A DNA stretch of 64,000 nt, taken from the NCBI RefSeq assembly GCF_029582805.1, contig NZ_JAKKUT010000001.1, forward strand, positions 365,068 to 429,067, read 5' to 3'. Made by a program: the position numbers and the translations under genes. The notes under the pieces are model-generated. The model was not told where the DNA came from. It saw only the letters and a list, made by a program, of their open reading frames with translations, and made no database searches. Of the stretch, positions 1 through 8,229 are shown in pieces. Each line of letters starts with the position of its first letter. Position 1 is the stretch's first letter. Source of the stretch: Candidatus Synechococcus calcipolaris G9. Lineage in GTDB: Bacteria > Cyanobacteriota > Cyanobacteriia > Thermosynechococcales > Thermosynechococcaceae.

Positions 1-531
1 ACGAGACATCACTATCGAGTAGTAAAACTCTGGGAAGAAGACCCTAACCAATTTTTTAGGATTCCCGCCCTCCTACCCTTTGCGGTTTTGGGAAAAGTTG
101 ATAACGGAGAAGCCCTATTGCAAGCCGTTGCCGATCAAATTGGTCAGATAGAATCCGAGCAGACTCGCCAAGACCTGAGTACCGTCGTTCAACTATTGGC
201 TGGGTTACAGTACAGTAAAGAGCTTATTCAAACCATTTTTCGGGAGGGAATGATGCGTGAATCAGTGATATATCAAGAGATTCTACAGGAAGGTGAACGC
301 AAAGGACTGCAAAAAGGTCTTGAACGCGGACGACAAGAAGGGCAACGAGAGGGAGAATGTACCCTTGTCCTTCGCCAACTCCGTCGACGACTGGGGATTC
401 TTCCTGATGAGGTTGTTCGCCAAATCCATGGATTATCCCTCGACCAATTGGAATCCTTGGGGGAAGCTCTCTTGGATTTTCAAGACTTCGATGCTCTAGA
501 AACGTGGCTAGGATCACGAATAAAAGGTTAA
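1..531 (+). CDS. Rpn family nuclease/transposase-like protein, C-terminal part (DUF4351), cut by window edge
   Basis: The reading frame is open from the first base to the TAA at 529-531, so the gene starts upstream of the window. The upstream part (HHYRVVKLWEED, then FRIPALLPFAVL) and the charged stretch rich in GxxxGxxxG (EGERKGLQKGLERG) are typical of the cyanobacterial Rpn/PD-(D/E)XK family with a DUF4351 tail; the end with LRRRLGILPDEV and LDQLESLGEALLDF matches DUF4351. Family members are recombination-promoting nuclease-like proteins, often in many genomic copies. A TTG at 88 could be read as a start but coding-like sequence continues upstream of it. The catalytic N-terminal domain is not in the window, so activity cannot be judged. 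Confidence 0.75.
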   Translation, partial: TRHHYRVVKLWEEDPNQFFRIPALLPFAVLGKVDNGEALLQAVADQIGQIESEQTRQDLSTVVQLLAGLQYSKELIQTIFREGMMRESVIYQEILQEGERKGLQKGLERGRQEGQREGECTLVLRQLRRRLGILPDEVVRQIHGLSLDQLESLGEALLDFQDFDALETWLGSRIKG

Positions 532-542
532 AACCCTAATAG

Positions 543-773
543 CTAGGCTATTTTCGTTAAGGCTTTCAACGTTAAAACCTTAAAATCTTGATTACAGCGA
601 ACAAAAACTGATGGGCTTTGCTCTAGTTCAGGGCTTTCATAGATGTGATGGCTACTAGTAACTCTTCGCAAAACCCAACCGCTCTGTTCTAGAATCTTGC
701 ACAACCACAACCGTTTCCCTAATTTATTCTTGAAAAGAAGAACAACCATCGGTGTGCATGATTTGTTGACCAT
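543..773 (-). pseudogene. HicA-like toxin remnant
   Basis: A 76-codon frame whose middle reads KILEQSGWVLRRVTSSHHIY, which is the HicA mRNA interferase signature (GW, then a hydrophobic stretch, then SHH with the catalytic His). The end, FKVLTLKALTKIA, matches the HicA C-terminal strand and helix but stops early. The loop that normally reads xxVPVHGNxxL is altered (VFVRCNQDF), and the first ~25 residues do not look like a HicA N-terminus. No hicB antitoxin gene is beside it. I read it as a decayed toxin gene; a divergent functional protein is possible. Its ATG overlaps the stop of the ridA remnant by one base. Confidence 0.5.
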
Positions 774-996
774 TATCCGCTGATATAGGCATCAGCCTCA
801 ATTTCCACGAGCAATTCAGGAGAGATAAGCTTACTGACTTCTGCCATGGTGGAAGCGGGACGAATTTTCCCAAAAAACTGCCCATGGGCCCGACCTACGT
901 CTTCCCAGCGAGATATGTCCGTGACGTACATACGACACGGGAGTAACCCACAACAGATTCCCAAGGCACGCCGGATGAGATACTTTGGCGGGTCAC
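773..996 (-). pseudogene. ridA (YjgF family enamine/imine deaminase), internal deletion
   Basis: Two pieces of a RidA-family gene lie in different frames. From a GTG at 996 the first frame reads VTRQSISSGVPWESVVGYSR, the usual N-terminus of this subfamily. After about 20 residues the match moves to another frame, which reads RMYVTDISRWEDVGRAHGQF and continues through SKLISPELLVEIEADAYI to a TAA at 773-775. About 50 central residues of a normal ~130-residue protein are missing and the join is out of frame. RidA hydrolyses reactive enamine/imine intermediates; this copy should be inactive. Confidence 0.75.
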
Positions 997-1029
997 TGAT
1001 GGTTTTCCATATTGAGATCTAATGTTTGT

Positions 1030-3636
1030 TTATAGGGAGGCAACTAATTTTGCTTCCTCTTCCTTCGACATTAAACGTCCTTGATCGGCAAAGTTCTCAA
1101 TCTGATCAAAATAGAGATAGCGATAGAGATCATTGGCAAAGGGATCAATTTTCTCGCTGACAATCTTTAAGTATTCTTCTGGACTGGGAATTTTTCCTAG
1201 GAGGGCACAAACCGCCGCCAGTTCCGCCGAACCTAAATAAACCTGCGCTCCCTTGCCCATCCGGTTATTAAAATTACGGGTTGAGGTGGAAAACACGGTG
1301 GTATTATCAGCCACTCGGGCCTGATTTCCCATACAAAGGGAGCAGCCAGGCATCTCCATCCGCGCCCCAGCCGCTGCAAAAATGCCGTAGTAGCCTTCTT
1401 CCCGTAGCTTTTCTTCATCCATCCGGGTGGGCGGGGCAATCCAAAGCCGTACTTTGACCGGGCCTTCTCCCTCTAGGACTTTAGCCGCTGCCCGGTAATG
1501 GCCAATATTGGTCATACAAGAACCAATAAAGACTTCCTGAATGGGATCCCCCACACAATCAGAAATGGTTTTAATATTGTCCGGATCATTGGGGGCTGCC
1601 ACGAGGGGTTCTTTGATTTGATCTAGATCCACAATAATGCGATCAGCGTAGTTCGCCTGTTCATCGGCAGAAAGCAGGTGGGGATGGGCTAACCAATCCT
1701 CCATTTTTTTGATCCGTCGCCAGATTGTGCGGGCATCACCATATCCCCGGGCCACCATATTTTTGAGAAGGGCAACATTGGATCGCAGGTACGTGGCAAC
1801 GGTTTCTTCACTGAGTTTGATCGTACAGCCCGCCGCCGATCGCTCCGCCGTCGCATCGGTCAATTCAAAGGCCTGCTCCAATTGCAGATCCGGTAGCCCC
1901 TCCATTTCAATAATCCGCCCGGAGTACACATTCTGTTTATTTTCTTTGCTAACTGTGAGTTTACCCTCTTGCATGGCAACGTAGGGAATGGCATTGACAA
2001 TATCCCGCAGCGTCACCCCCGGCTGCAACGTTCCCGTAAATTTCACCAAGACGGATTCTGGCATATCCAGGGGCATCACCCCCAAGGCAGCGGCAAAGGC
2101 AACAAGTCCCGATCCCGCCGGAAAGGAAATCCCCAGGGGAAAGCGGGTATGGGAATCTCCCCCCGTGCCCACCGTATCTGGCAAGAGCATCCGATTTAAC
2201 CAGGAGTGAATAATGCCATCGCCGGGCCGCAGGGAAACCCCGCCGCGAGCGGTAATAAAGTCCGGTAGATCCCTATGGGTATTAATATCCACCGGTTTGG
2301 GATAGGCCGCGGTATGGCAAAAGCTCTGGAGTACCAGATCTGCTCCAAATCCTAGGCAGGCCAGTTCTTTGAGTTCATCCCGGGTCATGGGGCCCGTGGT
2401 ATCCTGTGAACCCACCGTGGTCATGACGGGTTCACAGTAGGTTCCGGGCAAAATACCCGGTAAGCCACAGGCTTGACCGACCATTTTTTGGGCGAGGGTA
2501 TAACCTTGGGTATCGCTGCTGGTGACGGGAGTCGGTCGAGTAAAGAGGGGACTCGGGCCCAACTTAAGGGCGGCCCGGGCCTTATCGGTCAGGGTGCGGC
2601 CAATAAGGAGGGGAATACGCCCTCCGGCCCGTACTTCATCTAAAATCGTGTCGGGTTTCAGCTTAAAGGTGGCAATCACGTCCCCCGCTTCATTGGTGAT
2701 CTCCCCCCGGTAGGGATAAATCGTAATCACATCCCCCGTATTCATCTGGGTGACATCGCATTCAATCGGGAGTGCCCCAGAGTCTTCTAGGGTATTAAAA
2801 AAGATCGGTGCAATTTTACCACCGAGGCAAAAACCACTGGTGCGCTTATTGGGCACAAAGGGAATATCATCCCCCGTATGCCAAAGTACCGAATTCGTGG
2901 CGGATTTACGAGAGGAGCCGGTTCCCACCACATCGCCAACGTAGGCGACGGGATAGCCCTTTTCCTTGAGTTGGGCGATCGCCCCTAGGGAGCCAGGTAA
3001 GCGACTTTCTAGCATCACGGTGGCATGGAGGGGAATGTCGGGGCGGGTGGTGGCATGGGGGGCAGGGGAGAGATCATCGGTATTGGTTTCCCCAGGCACT
3101 TTGAAGACGGTCACGGTAATGGCTTCGGCCAGGGGGGGGCGATCGCTAAACCATTGGCCATCAGCCCAGGCTTGCAGAACCGCTTGGGCGTAGGTATTTC
3201 CCTGGGTGGCTAGTTCCTGAACATCATGGAAGGCATCGTAGACGAGAAGGGTTTTGCTGAGGGCCCGCACCGCCGCCGTTGCCAGATCCGGGGCATCACC
3301 CTTGAGGAGATCAATGAGGGAATGGACATTATAGCCCCCCAGCATGGTTCCCAAAAGTTCCACGGCGGCAAGGGCAGAAATCAAGGGACTGGTGAGTTCC
3401 CCCTTGGCCAGGGCGGTTAAAAATCCTGCCTTCACGTAGGCCGCTTGATCCACCCCCGGTGGCACGCGATCGCGGAGCAAATGAATTAAATAGTCCTCTT
3501 CACCCGTGGGGGGATGCTGGAGAAGATCGCAGACCTGAGAGACCTCTTCTGGGGTTAAGGGGAGGGGGGGAATACCTAACTGTCCCCGTTCCTGGGTTTG
3601 TTGCCGATAGCGGGTTAAGACCGTCTCAGATGCCAC
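1030..3636 (-). CDS. acnB: Aconitate hydratase B (bifunctional aconitase / 2-methylisocitrate dehydratase)
   Basis: AcnB interconverts citrate and isocitrate through a 4Fe-4S cluster and is the usual aconitase of cyanobacteria. The protein has the AcnB order: N-terminal helical HEAT-like domain, swivel domain, then the catalytic core. Cluster cysteines are visible near the C-terminus in [15 protein letters not shown] and [13 protein letters not shown]. From the GTG at 3636 the product is 868 residues, close to the 865 of E. coli AcnB. I chose this GTG because a GGAGG sits eight bases upstream; an in-frame upstream ATG at 3666 would add ten residues and has no such site. It lies downstream of argD on the same strand, about 100 bases away. 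Confidence 0.97.
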   Translation of the reverse strand: MASETVLTRYRQQTQERGQLGIPPLPLTPEEVSQVCDLLQHPPTGEEDYLIHLLRDRVPPGVDQAAYVKAGFLTALAKGELTSPLISALAAVELLGTMLGGYNVHSLIDLLKGDAPDLATAAVRALSKTLLVYDAFHDVQELATQGNTYAQAVLQAWADGQWFSDRPPLAEAITVTVFKVPGETNTDDLSPAPHATTRPDIPLHATVMLESRLPGSLGAIAQLKEKGYPVAYVGDVVGTGSSRKSATNSVLWHTGDDIPFVPNKRTSGFCLGGKIAPIFFNTLEDSGALPIECDVTQMNTGDVITIYPYRGEITNEAGDVIATFKLKPDTILDEVRAGGRIPLLIGRTLTDKARAALKLGPSPLFTRPTPVTSSDTQGYTLAQKMVGQACGLPGILPGTYCEPVMTTVGSQDTTGPMTRDELKELACLGFGADLVLQSFCHTAAYPKPVDINTHRDLPDFITARGGVSLRPGDGIIHSWLNRMLLPDTVGTGGDSHTRFPLGISFPAGSGLVAFAAALGVMPLDMPESVLVKFTGTLQPGVTLRDIVNAIPYVAMQEGKLTVSKENKQNVYSGRIIEMEGLPDLQLEQAFELTDATAERSAAGCTIKLSEETVATYLRSNVALLKNMVARGYGDARTIWRRIKKMEDWLAHPHLLSADEQANYADRIIVDLDQIKEPLVAAPNDPDNIKTISDCVGDPIQEVFIGSCMTNIGHYRAAAKVLEGEGPVKVRLWIAPPTRMDEEKLREEGYYGIFAAAGARMEMPGCSLCMGNQARVADNTTVFSTSTRNFNNRMGKGAQVYLGSAELAAVCALLGKIPSPEEYLKIVSEKIDPFANDLYRYLYFDQIENFADQGRLMSKEEEAKLVASL

Positions 3637-3644
3637 TGGATTTA

Positions 3645-3649
3645 CCTCC
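3645..3649 (-). promoter_or_regulatory. Ribosome binding site that sets the acnB GTG start
   Basis: GGAGG on the minus strand with an eight-base spacer to the GTG at 3636. It falls inside the longer alternative reading that starts at 3666, so it argues for the shorter 868-residue protein. Confidence 0.6.
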
Positions 3650-3707
3650 AACAAATGTGAACACAATGCAAAAAATTCAAAAACAATGTAAAAAAATTTA
3701 GCCTTGG

Positions 3708-3729
3708 CTTTAGGGATGCTTTAGGGATG
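3708..3729. repeat. Tandem duplication, 11 bp x 2
   Basis: CTTTAGGGATG occurs twice head to tail with no mismatch, just past the argD stop codon. Read on the minus strand it is followed by a small AGCC/GGCT hairpin and a run of seven T (about 3693-3707), which may weakly terminate argD transcripts. Confidence 0.85.
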
Positions 3730-3734
3730 TTTCG

Positions 3735-4997
3735 TTATTTAGCCTGAAGGGTTTCCAGGGTTCGCGTTAAGGCCCCAAGGGCTTGATCCACTTCCGCCGT
3801 TGAAACAATCAAGGGGGGAACAAACCGCACCACTTGCGGCCCCGCTGGAACCAGTAATAAGCCCTGGGCGATCGCCCCTTTGACAATATCAATGGAGGTA
3901 ACAGAGGCGGTATCGGCCAGTTCTAGGCCATTAATTAAACCCCAACCCCGCACGTCGGCGATCAAACCGGGGTAGCGTTGGCTAATTGCCTTTAAGCCCT
4001 GGCGTAATTGTTCACCGCGATCGCGGACATTGGTTAATAACTGTTCCTGTTCAATGGTTTGGCAAACGGTGAGGGCCGCAGCACAGGCAAAGGGATTGCC
4101 ACCAAAGGTACTGGCATGATCTCCCGGCTGAAAAACATCACAGAAGGATTTAGAGATCAGGGCACCAATGGGAATGCCGCCCGCTAATCCCTTGGCAGAG
4201 GTAAAAATATCCGGCTCAATTCCCAAACATTCATAGCCCCAGAGGTTGCCCGTGCGGCCCATGCCCACCTGCACTTCATCAAAAATTAGCAGGATGCCTT
4301 TCTCGGTGCAGATATCCCGTACCCGTTGGAAGTAGGCGCGATCGCCCGGGCGAACTCCTCCCTCTCCCTGGAGTGATTCTAATAAAATAGCCGCAACTCG
4401 CCGCTGGGGGTGATCTATTTCGGCGATCGCCGTTTCCAGGGCCCCGATGTCGTTGTAGGGCACATAGGCAAAACCTGGCATCAGGGGGTCAAAATTTTTC
4501 TGGTATTTGGGTTGGCCCGTCGCCGTAATCGTAGCCAGAGTCCGACCATGGAAGCTGGCCTGGGCCGTGAGAATCAGCGGCTCTTGAATATTCAGGACCG
4601 TGTGGGCATACTTGCGGGCCAGTTTGATTGCGCCCTCATTGGCTTCGGCCCCAGAGTTACAGAAAAAGGCGCGATCGCCGCAGGAATGGTTCACGAGCCA
4701 CTCCGCTAACGCCCCCTGCTGGGGAATGTAGTAGAGATTGGAGACATGGTGTAGGGTTTGGATTTGCTCGGTAATGGTTTTCACTAGGGCTGGATGGCTA
4801 TGACCCAGGGTGCAGGTGGCAATACCGGCGACAAAATCCAGATAGACCTTTCCCTCACTATCCCAGACGCGGCAGCCCTCTCCCCGCTCCAAGGCCAGGG
4901 GAAAACGGCCATAGGTAGTCATGACATACTGATCAAATTGTTGGGGATCAAAGGGCTGGGGAGCCACAGGCGAAGGGAGTAGGGTGTCTAAACTCAC
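3735..4997 (-). CDS. argD: Acetylornithine aminotransferase (class III PLP aminotransferase)
   Basis: ArgD converts N-acetylglutamate semialdehyde to N-acetylornithine in arginine synthesis. The family pattern is clear: FVAGIATCTLGHSHPALV near the start, the PLP phosphate site CNSGAEANEGAIKLARKY, the PLP ring Asp in FDEVQVGMGRTG, and the Schiff-base Lys in SAKGLAGGIPIGALI. The frame is open up to an ATG at 5111, but the first ~38 residues look unlike the family; I start at GTG 4997 (VSLDTLLPSP), giving 420 residues, the usual length. No strong ribosome site is visible, so the start is uncertain. It is followed by acnB on the same strand. Confidence 0.93.
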   Translation of the reverse strand: MSLDTLLPSPVAPQPFDPQQFDQYVMTTYGRFPLALERGEGCRVWDSEGKVYLDFVAGIATCTLGHSHPALVKTITEQIQTLHHVSNLYYIPQQGALAEWLVNHSCGDRAFFCNSGAEANEGAIKLARKYAHTVLNIQEPLILTAQASFHGRTLATITATGQPKYQKNFDPLMPGFAYVPYNDIGALETAIAEIDHPQRRVAAILLESLQGEGGVRPGDRAYFQRVRDICTEKGILLIFDEVQVGMGRTGNLWGYECLGIEPDIFTSAKGLAGGIPIGALISKSFCDVFQPGDHASTFGGNPFACAAALTVCQTIEQEQLLTNVRDRGEQLRQGLKAISQRYPGLIADVRGWGLINGLELADTASVTSIDIVKGAIAQGLLLVPAGPQVVRFVPPLIVSTAEVDQALGALTRTLETLQAK

Positions 4998-5136
4998 GGA
5001 GGAATACCAGAGGCGTGTCAAAATATATTTTTGTATCCTAGCGGATCTCTTCGGACAACTATTGATACCTATTGCACAGAACAACAGTTCCCTAAAGAGA
5101 AATTGCACCAACCGCCGGACTCAAAATGACGGAATA

Positions 5137-6744
5137 TCACCTAGGGTTGGCTGGTGGGGGTTGGCTCGTGGCTAATCCGGCGCGACAGGCCCGCCGTGCT
5201 TGATTTAACTGGGTGGCAACCCGACCAAAGTCAAAGTGACTCACGGAATTAACCGTCGGTGTCACCTGACGAATGGCGAGCATTTGATCCTCTAGGGAGG
5301 GTCGATTTTCCACACTTCGCCCCCAGGCCCCCACTAAAACCGGGGCAACGCTTATTCCTGGGGGAGCCTCATCCACCACCCGTTTCACCTGATCAGTAAT
5401 ACAACTGGTTTGCCCACAGACTCCGTAGGCCATGGCGTGCCATTCTCCCACCTGGGTAAAGCGATCCCATCCCTGCAAACGGGAGTCATAGCCTTGGCCC
5501 ACCGTATTCTTGCCCTCTGGAAAAAATACTGCTCCCGTGGAAATTCCCATTTGTTTGGCGGGGGCTGTCACGTAATGAAGAAAATCCGCAACTCCCTGGT
5601 AGGCATGATTCACACTCAGTAACCAGAGTTGCCATTGCATTGGCCCCAAGCGTTCCGAGATGGGGGGTAGGGCAGGGGGCTTGCTGGTCTGATTATTGTT
5701 ATTGCTAGTATTTCCGCTACTGCTTGCATTCTGAGTAGCTGGCACAGGGGTAGGACTACGGCCTTGCCACAGGGGTTCCCGCTCGTCTGGGTAGAGGGCA
5801 GACACCGTTTCCACATCCGTTTGGGTCAGATACCCTTGGCGCAAGTAGCGTTCAATCAGGGCGCGCCCTTCATTATTTGTTCCCCGCTGAATCAAGGCTT
5901 GGAAGGAGGCCGGACTGTAGACCCATAGATCCTTAACCCGAACAGCAACGGAGGCCGGCCCCGTCTGACGAGGATAGCGAATGTAGTCAATGAGTAAGCC
6001 ATCGGGTCGTCGCTCAAGCACAGCCCCCACCGCTGCCAGATAGTCGGCGCGACCTTGGGGACTATAGGGATCCACAAAGGCCTTATCCGCATCGCCAATA
6101 AATTCGGTAGCACCACCGGAACGTTCGATGACCTCTAAGCTATTTTTTCCGTAACCGTTACGGGCCAAGACCTCTTGGCGATCGCCCCGTTGACTATAGG
6201 CATAGCCAAAATTAAGACCATGGAACCAGGCATAGGAAACTAACCCCCGCTCTCGACTTTTTTGTAAAGCTAGGGCTAGTAAATCCGCATCCGCCCATTC
6301 CGGTTGCCTTACCACAGAGGGCCACACCGTTGGGTTGCGATTGGCCGGTAAAACCACCCGACCATCAAAGAAGGTTTCAATATAAACCCGGTTATAGCCC
6401 TGATTGACAATTTCATCAAAAACTTGCTCTAGAACCCCGGGTTGCAGATCGCAGGGGTACAACCGTAACCAAATAGCCTGGGTTTGGGGCCAAGCACGAC
6501 TACGGCATTGTTGTAATCGGCGGGCCTCCTCGCTGATCAAAGTACGATAGGCCTCAAAGGCCCCCTCTTGGCCCTGTAAAGTTGCCTGGAGAAGGGCCTG
6601 TTTGCGATCGCTAATGGCGGGATCGGCTCGACAGGTAAAGGCAACGGCAGGCGCGGAGGGCAAAAGACCGGCCCCGATCACACCAACCATACTCAAGCAG
6701 GAAATAAGTCTTTGTAACCCAAGCCTTGGTAATATATTCAGCAC
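5137..6744 (-). CDS. Secreted family-10 glycosylhydrolase-like protein (GHL10/DUF187 type)
   Basis: The N-terminus has a signal peptide: a basic start, a hydrophobic stretch to about residue 30, then PSAPAVAF. The next ~230 residues have the TIM-barrel pattern of the GHL10 family (GYNRVYIETFFDGRVVLPAN, SYAWFHGLNFGYAY, FVDPYSPQGRADYL, DGLLIDYIRYPRQ). An Asn/Ser-rich linker (NASSSGNTSNNNNQ, about residue 340) separates this from a second conserved region. At 535 residues it is typical of cyanobacterial members. The substrate is unknown; bacterial relatives act on cell-wall glycans or polysaccharides. It likely works in the periplasm or outside the cell. It stands alone between argD and the dCMP deaminase gene. 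Confidence 0.75.
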   Translation of the reverse strand: MLNILPRLGLQRLISCLSMVGVIGAGLLPSAPAVAFTCRADPAISDRKQALLQATLQGQEGAFEAYRTLISEEARRLQQCRSRAWPQTQAIWLRLYPCDLQPGVLEQVFDEIVNQGYNRVYIETFFDGRVVLPANRNPTVWPSVVRQPEWADADLLALALQKSRERGLVSYAWFHGLNFGYAYSQRGDRQEVLARNGYGKNSLEVIERSGGATEFIGDADKAFVDPYSPQGRADYLAAVGAVLERRPDGLLIDYIRYPRQTGPASVAVRVKDLWVYSPASFQALIQRGTNNEGRALIERYLRQGYLTQTDVETVSALYPDEREPLWQGRSPTPVPATQNASSSGNTSNNNNQTSKPPALPPISERLGPMQWQLWLLSVNHAYQGVADFLHYVTAPAKQMGISTGAVFFPEGKNTVGQGYDSRLQGWDRFTQVGEWHAMAYGVCGQTSCITDQVKRVVDEAPPGISVAPVLVGAWGRSVENRPSLEDQMLAIRQVTPTVNSVSHFDFGRVATQLNQARRACRAGLATSQPPPANPR

Positions 6745-6781
6745 TGATTAACCTTTTCTTTACCTTTGAATGTAAGTCATA

Positions 6782-6799
6782 GTGTAATGGGTGTAATGG
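6782..6799. repeat. Tandem duplication, 9 bp x 2
   Basis: GTGTAATGG occurs twice head to tail, 38 bases upstream of the glycosylhydrolase-like gene start (minus strand). Confidence 0.8.
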
Positions 6800-6864
6800 G
6801 GCTACGAGCCAATAAACAGACGATGGATACTGACGCGACGGTAGGTTAGATGGTTCCTGCCTGG

Positions 6865-6887
6865 CCTAGGGGGGATACCTAGGGGGG
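6865..6887. repeat. Direct repeat, 10 bp x 2 with 3-bp spacer
   Basis: CCTAGGGGGG occurs at 6865-6874 and 6878-6887, separated by ATA, in the same gap as the 9-bp duplication at 6782. Each copy contains the palindrome CCTAGG. Confidence 0.8.
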
Positions 6888-6910
6888 CTGGCTTAAATAT
6901 GGCTAAAATC

Positions 6911-6932
6911 CCTTATCTATGCCTTATCTATG
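6911..6932. repeat. Tandem duplication, 11 bp x 2, spanning a stop codon
   Basis: CCTTATCTATG occurs twice head to tail across the end of the dCMP deaminase gene. The second copy supplies the TAG stop in the minus-strand frame, so the duplication appears to have changed the C-terminus of the protein by a few residues. Confidence 0.85.
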
Positions 6933-7456
6933 ATGGACGTGGGCTTGAGGAGAGATTGGGCCGCTTTTTCGGCAATCACGTCCGATAAGTAAATCTGTTT
7001 AATTTGAATCAGGCGATCGCCAATAAACAGATCTCTGACATGGGCACTGGCTTTACCCATGAAGGGGGTTTCATAGTAGATGTGTCGAATACCGGCGGAC
7101 ATAATCAACTTTAGGCAGGACAGGCAAGGCTCTAGGGTGACGTAAATACTCGCTCCATCGGTGGCAATGCCATGTTTGGCAGCCTGGGCGATCGCATTGG
7201 CTTCCGCATGAACGGCCCTAGAGGGCAAATCCTTACTGGCATCACAGCTAGATAACTCAGGATAGCAAAATCCCTGGGAGATACAATGCTCCGAACCGGA
7301 TGGTGGGCCGTTATATCCGGTGGCAAGGATTTGCTTATTTTTGACAATGACTGCACCCACCGGAAATGCCAAACAGGTGGAGCGTGTAGCTGCTAATTTT
7401 GCCAGCATTAAGAAATACTCGTCCCAAGAGGGTCGGTTATACACCGGTTGAGCCAA
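6917..7456 (-). CDS. dCMP deaminase (ComEB-like cytidine/deoxycytidylate deaminase)
   Basis: This zinc enzyme deaminates dCMP to dUMP, the substrate of thymidylate synthase. The zinc and proton-transfer residues are His83 and Glu85 in HAEANAI and Cys111 and Cys114 in PCLSC. A second Cys/His set (Cys58, Cys64, Cys71) lies between them, as in the dCMP-deaminase/ComEB group. At 179 residues the length is normal. Its ATG lies 20 bases inside the 3' end of dut, so the two are probably translated from one message. The last residues seem to have been altered by the 11-bp tandem duplication at the stop codon. Confidence 0.9.
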   Translation of the reverse strand: MAQPVYNRPSWDEYFLMLAKLAATRSTCLAFPVGAVIVKNKQILATGYNGPPSGSEHCISQGFCYPELSSCDASKDLPSRAVHAEANAIAQAAKHGIATDGASIYVTLEPCLSCLKLIMSAGIRHIYYETPFMGKASAHVRDLFIGDRLIQIKQIYLSDVIAEKAAQSLLKPTSIIDKA

Positions 7457-7871
7457 AGCCGCCCTCCCCCCTGGCGGTCATCCCCAGCGTTTCTTCAACT
7501 TCAACGTTGACCCTAATCACAGGTTTAATCACCATCTGGGCGATCTTCATGCCCATATCTACCTTAAACGTGTCTTGTCCGTGGTTAATTAAAATCACCC
7601 CAATTTCGCCTCGGTAGCCTGCATCAATGGTTCCCGGTGAGTTCAGGACGGTAATCTGATGCTTCAATGCCAAGCCACTGCGAGGACGGATCTGAGCCTC
7701 AGTGTCGGCGGGCAGTTGAATACAAATTCCAGTGGGAACAAGGGCACTTTGACCCGGCGGAATACTAACTTCTTTGCTTGAAAACAAATCAAGGCCCGCA
7801 TCTCCATCATGGGCATAGGCCGGTAATCGGGATGCTTCGTTTAATAGCTTGACCTTTAAGGTATATTCCAT
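7437..7871 (-). CDS. dut: dUTP diphosphatase (dUTPase)
   Basis: Dut hydrolyses dUTP to dUMP and pyrophosphate, keeping uracil out of DNA. All five trimeric-dUTPase motifs are present: [42 protein letters not shown] and [10 protein letters not shown]. Starting at ATG 7871 ([10 protein letters not shown]) gives 144 residues, the usual size; the frame is open for 13 more codons upstream but these look unlike the family. It overlaps the following dCMP deaminase gene by 20 bases. The two enzymes feed the same product, dUMP, which explains the coupling. Confidence 0.96.
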   Translation of the reverse strand: MEYTLKVKLLNEASRLPAYAHDGDAGLDLFSSKEVSIPPGQSALVPTGICIQLPADTEAQIRPRSGLALKHQITVLNSPGTIDAGYRGEIGVILINHGQDTFKVDMGMKIAQMVIKPVIRVNVEVEETLGMTARGEGGFGSTGV

Positions 7872-8229
7872 GGGTTTTGTGTGTTTTGTCGTTGTTTTTG
7901 CGAAAAACAATTTACTGGTGAGGTAATTTTAGACTGGAAAATGCTCTACCAGCTATTCATCAGCCATTTTAGACTGAAGGATTACCAGATCATCGGTTTC
8001 GTAGATGCATTGAATCGTTAAAGTCTGGATATGGGAGTGAAATCCTCTTTGGGCAGGGCCAACCCATAGTCTTTTGTTCTCTTGATGTCAATCGCCACCG
8101 GGATTTCAATATGATCAGCGGGGGACAAGAGTCACGATGAAAGTCCAAATACAGTTCTTATTGGGGGATTAATCTTTACTTTACCTACGCTCGGTATGAT
8201 TACTTACGTTGAGTTCCTTCAATATTCCT
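7872..8229. other. Gap between divergent dut and MFS genes, with decayed coding-like sequence
   Basis: This 358-base gap separates dut (minus) from the MFS transporter (plus), so promoters for both should lie here; none is clear. It holds the broken minus-strand frame described at 7953-8154 and two copies of ATTTTAGACTG (7926-7936 and 7966-7976). No RNA gene is seen. Confidence 0.5.
7953..8154 (-). pseudogene. Unrecognised frameshifted coding remnant
   Basis: Three minus-strand frames join into one protein-like string: LYLDFHRDS, then ADHIEIPVAIDIKRTKDYGL continuing to LPKEDFT, then HIQTLTIQCIYETDDLVILQ ending KMADE and a TAG at 7953-7955. The changes of frame fall near 8125 and 8040. The composition looks like real protein, but no family is recognised and there is no start codon in frame. 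It may be a dead gene with two indels, or chance. Confidence 0.35.

Noticed and set aside
1021-1065. Eight-base hairpin at the acnB stop
   Set aside because: No T-run on either side; it is mostly acnB coding sequence.
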